From positions 62,001 to 126,000 of the forward strand of contig CALEYL010000046.1 of NCBI GenBank assembly GCA_937926205.1: DNA of 64,000 bases, written 5' to 3'. A program made the position numbers and the translations under genes. This DNA is from an uncultured Saprospiraceae bacterium (GTDB lineage: Bacteria > Bacteroidota > Bacteroidia > Chitinophagales > Saprospiraceae). Positions 26,699 through 36,010 of the stretch are shown one piece after another. Below the pieces are notes generated by a model. The model was not told the origin of the DNA. It made no database searches and worked only from the letters and a program-made list of their open reading frames with translations. The stretch's first letter is position 1, and the number at the start of each line of letters is the position of its first letter.

Positions 26699-28441
26699 TC
26701 ACTCCCCAGCCGCATCATCATCCGGATTCCGGAAATCCCCTACCCCCTGCAACTTTCCGTCCGGCAGTTTTAAAATGGCTTTAATGACAGCAATTCGATC
26801 CACTTCCTGGAAGCGGTGCCCCATACTTTCGAGCGCGGCACGAGTCGTCGGGTTGAAAGCGCCGCGTTCTGTCATAATCAGGTCGGGCAGCCATTGGTGG
26901 TGAAAGCGGCCGGCGTTGACTGCTTTTTCAAGATCCATATTAAATTCAGCAACATTCAGGAAAACCTGAAAAACAGTGGTAATGATGGTAGAACCGCCGG
27001 GAGTGCCAAGCACCATGAACAGTTTCCCGTCTTTTTCCACGATGGTTGGCGTCATCGAACTGAGCATCCGCTTTTTGGGCTGGATGGCATTGGCTTCTGC
27101 GCCGACCAGGCCAAACTGATTGGGTACGCCTGGTTTGACACTGAAATCATCCATTTCATTATTGAGAAAAAATCCGGCGCCGTCTACCCAAACCTTACAA
27201 CCATAATTGGAATTGAGCGTCGTCGTAACAGACACGGCATTGCCCTCGGCATCTACCACGGAAGTGTGTTCTGTTTCAAAACTTTCCAGCGTCATCTTGA
27301 AGTTGCCAGCCCCCACTGCATTGCTTGGCGTAGCTTTGGCAGGATCAAAATCAGCCATGCGTTTCAGCAGGTAATGTTCATCGAGCAGGGAATCAATCGG
27401 AACGGGAAAAAAATCGGTATCGCCGAGGTATTGAGATCGGTCGGCGTAAACCCGCCTGGAAGCTTCGGCCATGACATGTACCGCTTCTTTGGATTGAAAG
27501 CCCCATTGATGCAAAGGATAAGGTTCGACCATTTTCAACAACTGGAGCAGTGCTATCCCGCCACTGGACGAAGGAGGCATAGAAATGATCTTATAGTCCT
27601 TGTATTTCCCAACCAGCGCTTTGCGCCATTTTGCATCGTAATTCTTCAAATCGTCCGGAGAAATAATGCCACCGCCGCTGCGTATCTCTGCTACGATGTC
27701 GTTTGCCGTTTCCCCTTCATAGAAACCGGCCTTGCCTTTGTCGCGTATCAGCCGCAGGGTGTGCGCCAGTTCTTTTTGTATCAGGACATCTCCTGCTTTC
27801 CAGGCGTCTTTCAAGAAGGGATTGGGTTGTGAATTAAATTTGCGAAAAGCAGCCTGAAAAGAATTCAGCCGGTCTGCTTCCGCGCCACTGATCGGAAAAC
27901 CTTCCTCTGCATACCGAATAGCCGGCTTCAGCAGTTTTTTAAAATCCAGTTTTCCGTATTTCTGATGAGCGGCTATCAATCCTGCAACGGTCCCGGGCGT
28001 TCCGGCAGCGAGATGCCCCTCTGTACTGAGTCCTTTTATCACGTTACCAAGGCTATCCAGGTACATGTCGCGGTGGGCGGCTGCCGGTGCTTTTTCACGA
28101 TAATCCAGAGCATCCGTACGGCCGTCTTTCCAGCGAATGACCATAAATCCGCCCCCACCTATATTCCCGGCTCTGGGAAAAACCACCGCCATAGCAAAGT
28201 GTATGGCAACTGTCGCATCAATGGCATTGCCACCCTGTTTCATGATTTCGAGCCCGGCCCGGGTTGCCAAAGCATGGGGTGTCACCACCATCGATGAAGC
28301 AGCGACGGCATTTTTTTGTGGCGCATATTGGTTCGCCAGGCCCGGTAAAGCACGTTGACAAGCCCCTGAAATCAGAATAATTGCAGCAATTGTCCAAAAA
28401 AGCGGAGCCAATTTCATTTTTGGTATGATAGTTGATTTCAT
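26699..28441 (-). CDS. ggt: Gamma-glutamyltransferase, lipoprotein form
   Basis: Ggt transfers or hydrolyses the gamma-glutamyl group of glutathione and related compounds outside the cytoplasm; the precursor cleaves itself before a catalytic threonine. I place the start at ATG 28441; the frame runs back to a TTG at 28450. The N-terminus is a lipoprotein signal (IILISGAC). The catalytic Thr is Thr393 in TEHTSVVD, and the small-subunit features SSMTPTIV and GTPGGSTIITTV are present. The 580-residue length is normal. The gene is convergent with the phosphodiesterase and is not in an operon. Confidence 0.95.
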   Translation of the reverse strand: MKSTIIPKMKLAPLFWTIAAIILISGACQRALPGLANQYAPQKNAVAASSMVVTPHALATRAGLEIMKQGGNAIDATVAIHFAMAVVFPRAGNIGGGGFMVIRWKDGRTDALDYREKAPAAAHRDMYLDSLGNVIKGLSTEGHLAAGTPGTVAGLIAAHQKYGKLDFKKLLKPAIRYAEEGFPISGAEADRLNSFQAAFRKFNSQPNPFLKDAWKAGDVLIQKELAHTLRLIRDKGKAGFYEGETANDIVAEIRSGGGIISPDDLKNYDAKWRKALVGKYKDYKIISMPPSSSGGIALLQLLKMVEPYPLHQWGFQSKEAVHVMAEASRRVYADRSQYLGDTDFFPVPIDSLLDEHYLLKRMADFDPAKATPSNAVGAGNFKMTLESFETEHTSVVDAEGNAVSVTTTLNSNYGCKVWVDGAGFFLNNEMDDFSVKPGVPNQFGLVGAEANAIQPKKRMLSSMTPTIVEKDGKLFMVLGTPGGSTIITTVFQVFLNVAEFNMDLEKAVNAGRFHHQWLPDLIMTERGAFNPTTRAALESMGHRFQEVDRIAVIKAILKLPDGKLQGVGDFRNPDDDAAGE

Positions 28442-28527
28442 AATGAACAAGGTTTAGGGAAAATACCGGTTAGAAGCATGCAGCAATTTAATACACGAAA
28501 ACCAGACTATCTGCATAAAAAGCTATG

Positions 28528-28617
28528 GAGTGCGGCGCCTGATGAAAAACGAAGGGGCAAATAATGAGCACATGGGGACCTCAGCATAAAACTTTGCTTT
28601 AGCCGCACTCTTTTTTT
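28528..28617. ncRNA. Structured element: long-range stem with terminator-like T-run
   Basis: GAGTGCGGC (28528-28536) pairs perfectly with GCCGCACTC (28602-28610), which is followed by seven T. Inside lie two smaller inverted repeats, TGAG...CTCA (about 28564-28583) and AGCA...TGCT (about 28583-28598), so a three-way junction is possible. It could be a small RNA on the + strand or simply a bidirectional terminator between ggt and the AT-rich islet. No promoter is recognised. Confidence 0.3.
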
Positions 28618-28671
28618 ATTCTCTTTTTTGAATGTCATTTCAGCCTCTCTTTATTCATAAAACGAAACAAG

Positions 28672-29022
28672 TCAATCTGAAGACGACTGAAAAAACAAGT
28701 GTAATAGAACAGCAAAGATTGGGATAGTTTTAAAATCTCCCGTTAATAAGTAAACCATGCAAGCTCCCAAAACTGAAACAAACATGCCAGCCACTTTGGT
28801 CCTATTCCTTTTTAGCCGAACTTTCTGTAGCTCAAGGTCTCTTTCTTTGATCAAAAGCTCGAGCTTTAGCTTCTCTTTTTCAGCTTCCTCCTGTTCTTTT
28901 TTTATGGTATTTTGATGTTCAATCTTACGTTGAGCGACATTCGCCTGAAAAAGCAAACCAAGCAGGAATAATGAGCTTATTAACACTCCTGCCAGTACAA
29001 ATAATGGACTTATCTGTGACAT
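28672..29022 (-). CDS. Small two-TM coiled-coil membrane protein
   Basis: I do not recognise this 116-residue protein. It has a hydrophobic segment at about 6-28 (LFVLAGVLISSLFLLGLLF), a strongly charged helix at about 30-75 (EQEEAEKEKLKLELLIKERD, then a basic KVRLKRNRTK end) predicted to be coiled coil, and a second hydrophobic segment at about 77-110. This hairpin topology with a coiled coil could oligomerise. It is the last of three minus-strand genes in an AT-rich islet (41 bp after the secreted protein gene). Small TM proteins next to an ATPase are common in defence loci, but no homology is claimed. Confidence 0.65.
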   Translation of the reverse strand: MSQISPLFVLAGVLISSLFLLGLLFQANVAQRKIEHQNTIKKEQEEAEKEKLKLELLIKERDLELQKVRLKRNRTKVAGMFVSVLGACMVYLLTGDFKTIPIFAVLLHLFFQSSSD

Positions 29023-29063
29023 AGCTCCAGTGATTAATCAAATAATATTAAATAATTTATACT

Positions 29064-29468
29064 TCAATGGTTTGAAGTATAAAACTCTACATCAGATCGA
29101 GAAATTTCTTCAAGTACTATTCCCTTGTATTCATCGTTGATATTTACGATCTCATGCAGGATTCCACAAATAGAGATTTCAGAATTTCGGGCAGGTACTC
29201 CCGTTCCCATTGCAGCTTTTACCATTAATGGTTGCTTACTTGTGCCATCGTCAATGAAATAGACTTTAAATCCAGGAAAGGAAATTGTTGAATTGACTTT
29301 TCCAACGACATGAACAGAAGCATTATGGAGTCCTCCGGAAGAAAACCATACATCAATAACTTTAACCTGTCTGTCGGATCTACACTCAGACTCTAAGGAG
29401 CATGTAGAAATATGGAATGTAGCAAGGAGAAATAAAAAACAAAAAAATAAGACTTTAAGCGCTTTCAT
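29064..29468 (-). CDS. Secreted OB-fold-like protein
   Basis: The 134-residue product is read from ATG 29468, which starts a signal peptide (MKALKVLFFCFLFLLATF). A cysteine follows (HISTC), so it could be a lipoprotein, but the lipobox is imperfect. The remainder has the rhythm of an OB fold: VHVVGKVNSTISF, KVYFIDDGTSKQPLMVK, SISICGILHEI-like strands, and YKGIVLEEIS at the end. OB folds bind nucleic acid or oligosaccharide; no ligand can be named. It lies between the ATPase gene (121 bp upstream) and the two-TM gene, same strand. Upstream in-frame extension to 29672 overlaps the ATPase gene and is unlikely to be translated. Confidence 0.6.
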   Translation of the reverse strand: MKALKVLFFCFLFLLATFHISTCSLESECRSDRQVKVIDVWFSSGGLHNASVHVVGKVNSTISFPGFKVYFIDDGTSKQPLMVKAAMGTGVPARNSEISICGILHEIVNINDEYKGIVLEEISRSDVEFYTSNH

Positions 29469-29589
29469 AGCTGATACATTTTCGTGTGACGGGAATTGAA
29501 TGTCATACAAAAATATAATGCTAATGCCAACAAGCGGCCGGGCAACCCAAGTATCTACATAGGTTCCCCTCCAGATACCACTACGATTA

Positions 29590-31836
29590 CTAATTCGGTT
29601 TCCAGATACCTGAAATCCATTCCTCAGATACCCAAGTTCGATCACCTTCCTGAATCCAAGGAATTTTATCAACCATTTTTGGCAAAGTATGATTCCGCCA
29701 TTCTTTTATCAATGATTTTTCGTATGAAGACAGATTCTCATAAATTTCAGTCAATACCTCCTCATAAGTCCCTGATTTTTTATACTCAGATAGTCCGTGT
29801 ATAAAAAAAGCAGTTTGGAGGTACCTATATTCTGTATTACCATTGGTACTTTCACTTTCAGAATCTTTAAATATCAATTCGTTGTCATTTGTAAGTAAGG
29901 CATGTATTTTTCGACAATCCATACGTAAAAACAGACAGCATCCTAACACAATCAAGCGGCCGTAAAGACGGTGTTTAAACAAACTTCTGGCGCTATCAAG
30001 ATCTTTTTCTACAGGTGGTAAATGAACTTGATAAACCCTTTTTCGAGGAAAAGCTCGCCTTAATTCTACTTGAGTTTGATTACAAACAGCAATATAATTT
30101 TCTTTGTTCCTATTATTATAAAGTTCTTGTGACAGTTTACATTTCACTAATTTATTAAAACTCTCTTCAAACTCGCTTTTCATCGATCGGATTATCATTT
30201 CCAAAATATCAGATCTTCGATGATAGTAACATTCGTAGTATGATTTAAGCGGATCTGAATGTTTCGCTCCAGGTTTAACCAATCGTTCATTATTATTAAC
30301 AATATTAAGGGGCATAAAAAAACTTAAATCTGGAAATCCCACATTCACCTGATCAATATAAATGGGAATTTCAGATTTCCCTGGATAGAAGGGAAGGTCA
30401 GGACCAATCAAATATTGTTCATCAAGAATTTTATAATCCCTTGCCTGAATCAATGTACGATTTAAAGTAGGATGAATCAAATAATAGTCTGCCTCTGGAA
30501 GGTTTTTTTTCTGTCCGAAATCACCTTGCGAAAAATTCCTGAATGTTTGAAGCAGTGCGCCCCCTCCTGGCTGCTGTTGTGTATGCCCAAGTAATCCTAA
30601 ATTGAAATATTCTTCAAGTTGTTGGTTACTCAATTCTAGTTTAGACAATTCAGTTTGGGAAAAAACATTTCGAGGAATACTATGTAAAAAGTTCGAAAAT
30701 TCAAGTTTATTAAAATATGGAGTAACTTCTGTTGTATAACGTTCAAAAAACCTTGTAGCTTCACTATTTACAGCTTCTCTTACTCGATATTGAAGCTCTT
30801 CAATTTCCCATTTTGTATGATCATGCTCAGACAACAAACTATCAAGGGTTTCTCCAATTGCAATTATTTCACGTGGTCTGCCATAGGTATGCCTATAAAT
30901 AAAATCAAATATATCTTCTTCATGAATACTTCCATCCGGGTTTTTATAATACCTGTGAGGCATAGTTTCTATGCCTAAAAATTCTCTAATGTTTGCTTTA
31001 CCGCTGATTGTTTTTATTCTATTACTTAAAATGCGCTGAATATGACTTTTTGTATAATGCAGCTTTATGCCATGATACTCATAATTATGGCCTCTGGGGT
31101 AATCAATTCTAAATGCTTCTAACCGTACGGTGGCGAAAATTTTGAGATGTGGCTTCCGGGTACATAGGCTATATATTGCATCTACCAATCCCATTTGAGC
31201 ATTTACCCATGTTTCAACCGCGGCCTCTATCATATCGTCAGACAAATTTCTTGCTTCAGCAATAATATCTTCAAACGCTTGATCAACATTGTCAATAAAA
31301 ATCGCTACACCACTTTTTATCTGGTTAATTTTGGTAAGTATTTCGCCAGAGAGGTCAACAACCAATTGAATTTTCTTACGATTGTTAAAAATATTATACA
31401 ACATATCTCCAATTTGAGTGCTTTCTCCTATTAATCTTTCGATTTTAGTCTTTAATGGCGAAGGCAACTCAACTTCGGCACTTTTTAAAGCAACTATCAT
31501 CAGGCAAAGCCTCCAGATGTTCTTCCATAGCTCAGGATTTCTAAATTTTTGCAAATCATCTTGAGACAAAGAATTTCGAGGAAAATCAACATACTCTACT
31601 AAATGATTTGAATCAGTGTTAAATTTATACCCCCTATCAGAATGGTGGTATAAGTAGCTCTTACACAATAACAAATGTGTTTTTCCACTTCCTTTAGGTC
31701 CTATAAGAAAATAAGTATTGTCGCCATCACCTATATGTTTCAGATAAGACTCTATTTTCCCCGGACGATAAATGAGCTTGAGAAAATCTTCTTGCGATGC
31801 TATCCCTACTGCATCCGGATACCAAAGGTCTTTCAT
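29590..31836 (-). CDS. P-loop ATPase, STAND/ORC-like, in AT-rich islet
   Basis: The 748-residue protein has a Walker A motif GPKGSGKT (residues 46-53), a Walker B FIDNVD (about 180-185) and a sensor-like IFATVRLEAF (about 235). Helical regions with charged surfaces follow. This is the layout of large P-loop ATPases of the STAND/AAA/KAP kind, many of which act in signalling or in anti-phage defence; I cannot assign a named family. There is no signal peptide or clear membrane segment. GC is about one third, against about half in neighbouring genes, which points to recent acquisition. A TATATTTG element and a 12-bp palindrome lie upstream. It is the first of three minus-strand genes. Confidence 0.8.
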   Translation of the reverse strand: MKDLWYPDAVGIASQEDFLKLIYRPGKIESYLKHIGDGDNTYFLIGPKGSGKTHLLLCKSYLYHHSDRGYKFNTDSNHLVEYVDFPRNSLSQDDLQKFRNPELWKNIWRLCLMIVALKSAEVELPSPLKTKIERLIGESTQIGDMLYNIFNNRKKIQLVVDLSGEILTKINQIKSGVAIFIDNVDQAFEDIIAEARNLSDDMIEAAVETWVNAQMGLVDAIYSLCTRKPHLKIFATVRLEAFRIDYPRGHNYEYHGIKLHYTKSHIQRILSNRIKTISGKANIREFLGIETMPHRYYKNPDGSIHEEDIFDFIYRHTYGRPREIIAIGETLDSLLSEHDHTKWEIEELQYRVREAVNSEATRFFERYTTEVTPYFNKLEFSNFLHSIPRNVFSQTELSKLELSNQQLEEYFNLGLLGHTQQQPGGGALLQTFRNFSQGDFGQKKNLPEADYYLIHPTLNRTLIQARDYKILDEQYLIGPDLPFYPGKSEIPIYIDQVNVGFPDLSFFMPLNIVNNNERLVKPGAKHSDPLKSYYECYYHRRSDILEMIIRSMKSEFEESFNKLVKCKLSQELYNNRNKENYIAVCNQTQVELRRAFPRKRVYQVHLPPVEKDLDSARSLFKHRLYGRLIVLGCCLFLRMDCRKIHALLTNDNELIFKDSESESTNGNTEYRYLQTAFFIHGLSEYKKSGTYEEVLTEIYENLSSYEKSLIKEWRNHTLPKMVDKIPWIQEGDRTWVSEEWISGIWKPN

Positions 31837-31877
31837 AACTATTTAGTCGTTAGTCTAAATTATACTAAATCTTATAA

Positions 31878-31909
31878 AGTTGATCAACTACATATAAATA
31901 GCAAATATA
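31878..31909 (-). promoter_or_regulatory. Promoter -7 element and palindromic operator candidate for the ATPase islet
   Basis: On the minus strand TATATTTG (31909-31902) matches TAnnTTTG; transcription would start near 31895. The perfect 12-bp palindrome AGTTGATCAACT (31878-31889) would then lie just downstream of the start site, a place suited to repression. No -33 TTG is found at the right distance. Confidence 0.4.
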
Positions 31910-32065
31910 AAAAATACAATCAATTCTTAAAAAATTCTACCGAAAAAGCCATTCGTCCTCAAAATCCATCACTTCATTATGATTATTCATCACTTGGGTC
32001 TTCTTAATTTGCAAATCAATGCAAGAACATTGCATCTTGTTGTCTTATTCCAACAAACAAGAAAC

Positions 32066-34210
32066 ATGAGGCCAATTTTCACCTTTGCATTGATCTTGTC
32101 TCTTTTCCAATTGACAGCACAAACCATCATTGTTTCGGGCGCCGTAAAAAGCGCTGACGGACAACCGGTTATAGGCGCCAATGTTTTTCTTAAAGATACT
32201 TATGATGGTACCTCTACTGACGGTTCGGGAAATTACAGTTTTTCAACCGACGTTACGGGGGCTCAGGTCTTAAGTATTTCCTGCATCGGTTATGAAAATT
32301 ACGAGCAACCGCTTGTCCTTTCAAATGAAAATATAGCCATAAATATCCAGCTGAAGCCTACAGCAACGGAACTGGATGCCGTGGTCATCACGGCCGGCGC
32401 GTTTGAAGCCAGTGACGAGCGCAAGGGCGTTGTTTTGAGTCCACTCGATATCTTAACCACGGCCGGCGCACTGGCAGACATTGCAGGTGCTATGAATACC
32501 CTTCCCGGCACTCAAATTGTAGGTGAAGAGGGCAAAATTTTTGTACGTGGTGGTGCAGCTCATGAAACAAAAACCTTCATTGACGGCCTGAATGTTCAGA
32601 ACCCTTACAGCAGTACATTGCCCAGCATCCCGGCACGTAGTCGTTTTTCACCTTTGTTGTTTAAAGGAACAACTTTCAGCACGGGTGGCTATTCTGCAGA
32701 GTACGGCCAGGCGCTGTCATCTGCTTTGTTGCTTGAAACCCAGGACATTGCTCCAAAAACAATTACCGGTATTTCTCTGATGAGTGTGGGCCTTGGCCTT
32801 TCGCATACCCAGAATTTTGGCAAAGCCTCACTGGCTGTTTCTACAGATTACATCAACCTTGCGCCATATACACACCTGGTCAAACAAAACATAGATTGGG
32901 TTAAACCATTTCAGGGCATTGGCGGACAGGTCGTTTTTCGGTACAAAACTTCTGAAACCGGCATTTTGAAAGTCCAGGCCAGTGGCAGTAGCAATGGTTT
33001 TTTGATGAATTACCCCAATGCAGACAATGTTGCCCTCCGGAACAAATTGTCCTTAAACAACGACAATTATTTCGGCAATGCTTCCTGGAAGGAAATTGTG
33101 GGTAAAAACTGGACGCTGTTTGCAGGAGCAGCGCTGTCTCAAAACAGCGATGTCATCGAAAGTAACTTCGGCCTGGATACCCGTGAAGTTGCAGCACAAG
33201 GAAAAGTAACCCTGAAATACAGTGGTAAAGACATTGGAATCAAGTTTGGAGCAGAATATTGGAACACTGGATTCAAGGAGCGCTTTCAGGATGAATCGGG
33301 GATGGTTTTTAAAACAGAATTGAACGATCAATATGCTGCGTTTTTTTCAGAGTCAGAAGTGAGCTTGTCTCCTAAAGTGGCATTTCGTGCCGGACTCCGA
33401 CTGGAACACAGCGCCTTGATTCAGGATTGGAGTTTAGCGCCCCGCCTCTCAGCAGCTTTTAAAACAGGGAACTACAGCCAGGTGTCTATGGCCTATGGAA
33501 CCTTTTATCAAAAACCTGAAAACACCCTGCTGCGTTATAATACGAAGCTTGATTTTGAACGTGCGGCCCACTATATCGTCAACTATCAGGTTATGCAAAA
33601 TCGCCGGACTTTTCGGATAGAAAGCTATTACAAAAAATACAAAGATCTGGTACAATATGCCGAAAACGAGGTTACACACAGTACCAACAATGGATACGGG
33701 GCTGCCTGGGGCATGGATGTGTTTTACCGGGATCAAAAAAGCATCAAATACGGCGATTTCTGGATTTCGTATTCTTTTCTGGATACCCGTCGAAAATACC
33801 TTGCCTTCCCGGTAGAGGCTACCCCGAATTTTGCATCAAGGCATAATTTATCCGTTGTTTACAAGCACTGGATTCAACGCCTGACCACATCACTTGGCCT
33901 GACCTATTCTTATTCCAGTCCGCGCCCTTATGATGATCCCAATGCGGCAGGTTTTATGACAGGCAGGACATCTCCTTACAACGACCTGAGTTTAAGCGCC
34001 AGCTATTTAACCAACATTCTAAGCAATTTCACGGTGCTGTTCATATCAATTAACAACCTTCCGGGGTTTAATAACACATTTGGACAGCAGTTCAGCAATA
34101 CGCCGAATGCAGAAGGGGATTTTACCGGCATTGCAGTCAGACCGCCTGCAAAGCGTTTTTTCTTTGTGGGAATGTTTGTTTCGATTGGAGAGAAATGGGG
34201 CACCAATTAG
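32066..34210 (+). CDS. TonB-dependent receptor with carboxypeptidase-like regulatory domain
   Basis: TonB-dependent receptors take up siderophores, vitamins or oligosaccharides across the outer membrane. I chose ATG 32066, which starts a signal peptide (MRPIFTFALILSLFQLTAQ); earlier in-frame sequence is not protein-like. Residues about 20-105 form the CarboxypepD_reg/DUF4480-type domain (VSGAVKSADGQPVIGANVFL...). A plug domain follows (about 125-230; FVRGGAAHETKTFIDG), then a beta barrel to the C-terminus. At about 714 residues it is a short TBDR, and no SusD gene is nearby, so it is not a SusCD pair. The next gene is 102 bp downstream. Confidence 0.9.
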   Translation: MRPIFTFALILSLFQLTAQTIIVSGAVKSADGQPVIGANVFLKDTYDGTSTDGSGNYSFSTDVTGAQVLSISCIGYENYEQPLVLSNENIAINIQLKPTATELDAVVITAGAFEASDERKGVVLSPLDILTTAGALADIAGAMNTLPGTQIVGEEGKIFVRGGAAHETKTFIDGLNVQNPYSSTLPSIPARSRFSPLLFKGTTFSTGGYSAEYGQALSSALLLETQDIAPKTITGISLMSVGLGLSHTQNFGKASLAVSTDYINLAPYTHLVKQNIDWVKPFQGIGGQVVFRYKTSETGILKVQASGSSNGFLMNYPNADNVALRNKLSLNNDNYFGNASWKEIVGKNWTLFAGAALSQNSDVIESNFGLDTREVAAQGKVTLKYSGKDIGIKFGAEYWNTGFKERFQDESGMVFKTELNDQYAAFFSESEVSLSPKVAFRAGLRLEHSALIQDWSLAPRLSAAFKTGNYSQVSMAYGTFYQKPENTLLRYNTKLDFERAAHYIVNYQVMQNRRTFRIESYYKKYKDLVQYAENEVTHSTNNGYGAAWGMDVFYRDQKSIKYGDFWISYSFLDTRRKYLAFPVEATPNFASRHNLSVVYKHWIQRLTTSLGLTYSYSSPRPYDDPNAAGFMTGRTSPYNDLSLSASYLTNILSNFTVLFISINNLPGFNNTFGQQFSNTPNAEGDFTGIAVRPPAKRFFFVGMFVSIGEKWGTN

Positions 34211-34218
34211 GGCTGTAG

Positions 34219-34237
34219 CCGGCCCTCCGGAGGCCGG
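34219..34237. repeat. GC-rich palindrome after the TonB receptor gene
   Basis: CCGGCC-CTCCGGA-GGCCGG starts 8 bases after the stop codon. No T-run follows, so it is a palindromic unit rather than a clear terminator. The CCCTCCGG word also recurs inside the element at 46886-47046. Confidence 0.5.
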
Positions 34238-34312
34238 GTCCAACCTGACTCTAAAACCCTGGATAACCGACAAAACTAATTTCTAAATCACTTATTTTCA
34301 AAATATTGTAAT

Positions 34313-34981
34313 ATGAAAAAGCATTTTCTATTCGCCTCTGTTTTTTTGGTTTCGATCACATTATCCGGTCAGAATGAACGCTATGTTGCTGCGATGGAAA
34401 AAGGCCTGGCTATTTTAGATACGGCCAGAACTTCAGGCGGTTTTTTACAGGCATCCAATCATTTTGAACGCATCGCCAATGTTGAAAAACAAGCCTGGCT
34501 ACCGGGTTACTATGTTTCATACAGCAACATGATGATGGCGACTATGTACATGCAGGAAGGTAAACTGGAGCAATGCGCCGCCCATTTAGACAAAGCGCAG
34601 ACATTTCTGGATGCTGTAAAAATACTTGCCCCGGAAGAATCCGAAGTGTATACGTTACAAGGCTTCATCTTCCAGGGGCGCATCTGGGACAACCCCATGG
34701 TAAATGGCGCAAAGTACAGCCAGCTGTCATTTACAACCCTTGACAAAGCCATTTCTCTGAATGAAGACAACCCGCGTCCTTATTATCTCAAAGGTCAAAG
34801 TTTGTTGTATACGCCGACTTTCTACGGAGGCGGACCCAAAACGGCCATGCCGTTGTTGCAAAAAGCTGATGAAAAATTTGAATCCTTCCAGGCGCTTTCA
34901 CCTTTACATCCGAATTGGGGCGCCGGTACAAACAAATGGATGATTGAACAGGCACAAAAAATGGAGCAAAGTGGTAATTAA
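34313..34981 (+). CDS. Secreted TPR-like protein
   Basis: The 222-residue protein has a signal peptide ending near TLSGQ and helical repeats of TPR type: AAMEKGLAILDTA, a middle pair around LEQCAAHLDKAQTFLD, and YYLKGQSLLYTP with TAMPLLQKADEKFESF. The C-terminal NWGAGTNKWMIEQ motif is typical of small periplasmic TPR proteins that accompany TonB receptors in Bacteroidota. It follows the receptor by 102 bp on the same strand, probably as its partner. No enzymatic residues are visible. Confidence 0.75.
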   Translation: MKKHFLFASVFLVSITLSGQNERYVAAMEKGLAILDTARTSGGFLQASNHFERIANVEKQAWLPGYYVSYSNMMMATMYMQEGKLEQCAAHLDKAQTFLDAVKILAPEESEVYTLQGFIFQGRIWDNPMVNGAKYSQLSFTTLDKAISLNEDNPRPYYLKGQSLLYTPTFYGGGPKTAMPLLQKADEKFESFQALSPLHPNWGAGTNKWMIEQAQKMEQSGN

Positions 34982-35031
34982 TATCAGGGCGTATAAAAAA
35001 TAATCGGTGTGTCCCGGAAGTGGCCTGATTA

Positions 35032-35892
35032 TCACAGCAAATTGATCACCGCCACTCCCATCACCACCAGTGTGCCTCCTGCCAGAACACTGGCATCTAT
35101 CTGCTCATGAAGCAACAGTACAGAAAACAGTACCCCAAATACGGGTACGAGGTTGTTAAATATAGCGGTACGTGCTGCGCCAATGGCCCGGATACCTTCC
35201 GCATACCATACAAACCCGAGTACGGTTCCCAGGAGGCCTAAAAAAACCAACGCGACCCATATTTGGAGTGGCACAGCAGAAATTGGGTGCATGCCTTCCC
35301 AAAATGCCAGCGGGAAAAGGCCAACCATGCCCAACAAACAGCTATACGTCGTTGTAATGAGGGGACTCTGGGCAGAAGAAATTTTTCGGTTGAGAAGGGT
35401 ATAAACTGCCCAGGACACAGGGCAACCCAATGCCAGCCATTCCCCTTTGCCAAAATGGTCAAAAACATGGCTCAATTCTCCACGGGTGATGACCACAATT
35501 GCTCCAAAAAGGGATAACAATCCGCCAAATACTTTTGAGGGTTTCAAAGGCTCACCAAACATAAAAACGGAGGCAAACAGGATAATGGTCGGGTTCAGCG
35601 CCACCAATAAGGAAGCCCGGCTTGCCGGAATCAATTTCAATGCGCTGAAAAAGAAAAAATTATAGACGATAATCCCCGACAACGCCAACAAGGTGTTGTA
35701 TCTCAGGGTTCGGCGATTCATGCCGGGAAGTTTCGTTTTGGTAAGCCGCACCACTCCCAGCAAACCAAATGTTGCGAATAAAAAACGCCAGAATGCGCCC
35801 TCAAACGGCCCCATAACCTGGGCCGCCATTCGGGTAGCGATAAAGGTTCCGCCCCATACGCAGGCGACAAGGAGAAGCTTCACGTAAATCAT
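35032..35892 (-). CDS. EamA/DMT family permease
   Basis: Drug/metabolite transporters export small metabolites or amino acids. The chain of about 286 residues has ten hydrophobic segments in two EamA halves. The first half starts with LLLVACVWGGTFIATRMA, and the inner loop NPTIILFASVFMFGEPLKPSK is the usual EamA midpoint signature; the second half has the matching FNNLVPVFGVLFSVLLLHEQ. I give ATG 35892 as start, next to the first segment; ATG 35910 is an alternative that adds six residues. The substrate is unknown. It is convergent with the TPR gene and stands alone. Confidence 0.88.
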   Translation of the reverse strand: MIYVKLLLVACVWGGTFIATRMAAQVMGPFEGAFWRFLFATFGLLGVVRLTKTKLPGMNRRTLRYNTLLALSGIIVYNFFFFSALKLIPASRASLLVALNPTIILFASVFMFGEPLKPSKVFGGLLSLFGAIVVITRGELSHVFDHFGKGEWLALGCPVSWAVYTLLNRKISSAQSPLITTTYSCLLGMVGLFPLAFWEGMHPISAVPLQIWVALVFLGLLGTVLGFVWYAEGIRAIGAARTAIFNNLVPVFGVLFSVLLLHEQIDASVLAGGTLVVMGVAVINLL

Positions 35893-36010
35893 GAAGGCGA
35901 AGGTGAGCATTTTTTGAAACAGATTTGGCTCCTGTTTTCAGCCCCTACCCTTTCCCTGGCTGATCAGCACAAATTTTGTAACATCAGCCAGGTTTTGGGA
36001 GCATCATGCA

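Noticed and set aside
29469..29672. Extension of the secreted OB-like protein
   Set aside because: It overlaps the ATPase gene, and the signal peptide begins at ATG 29468.
32066..34981. TonB receptor and neighbour as a SusC/SusD polysaccharide locus
   Set aside because: The receptor is too short for SusC, and the downstream protein is a small TPR protein without SusD features.
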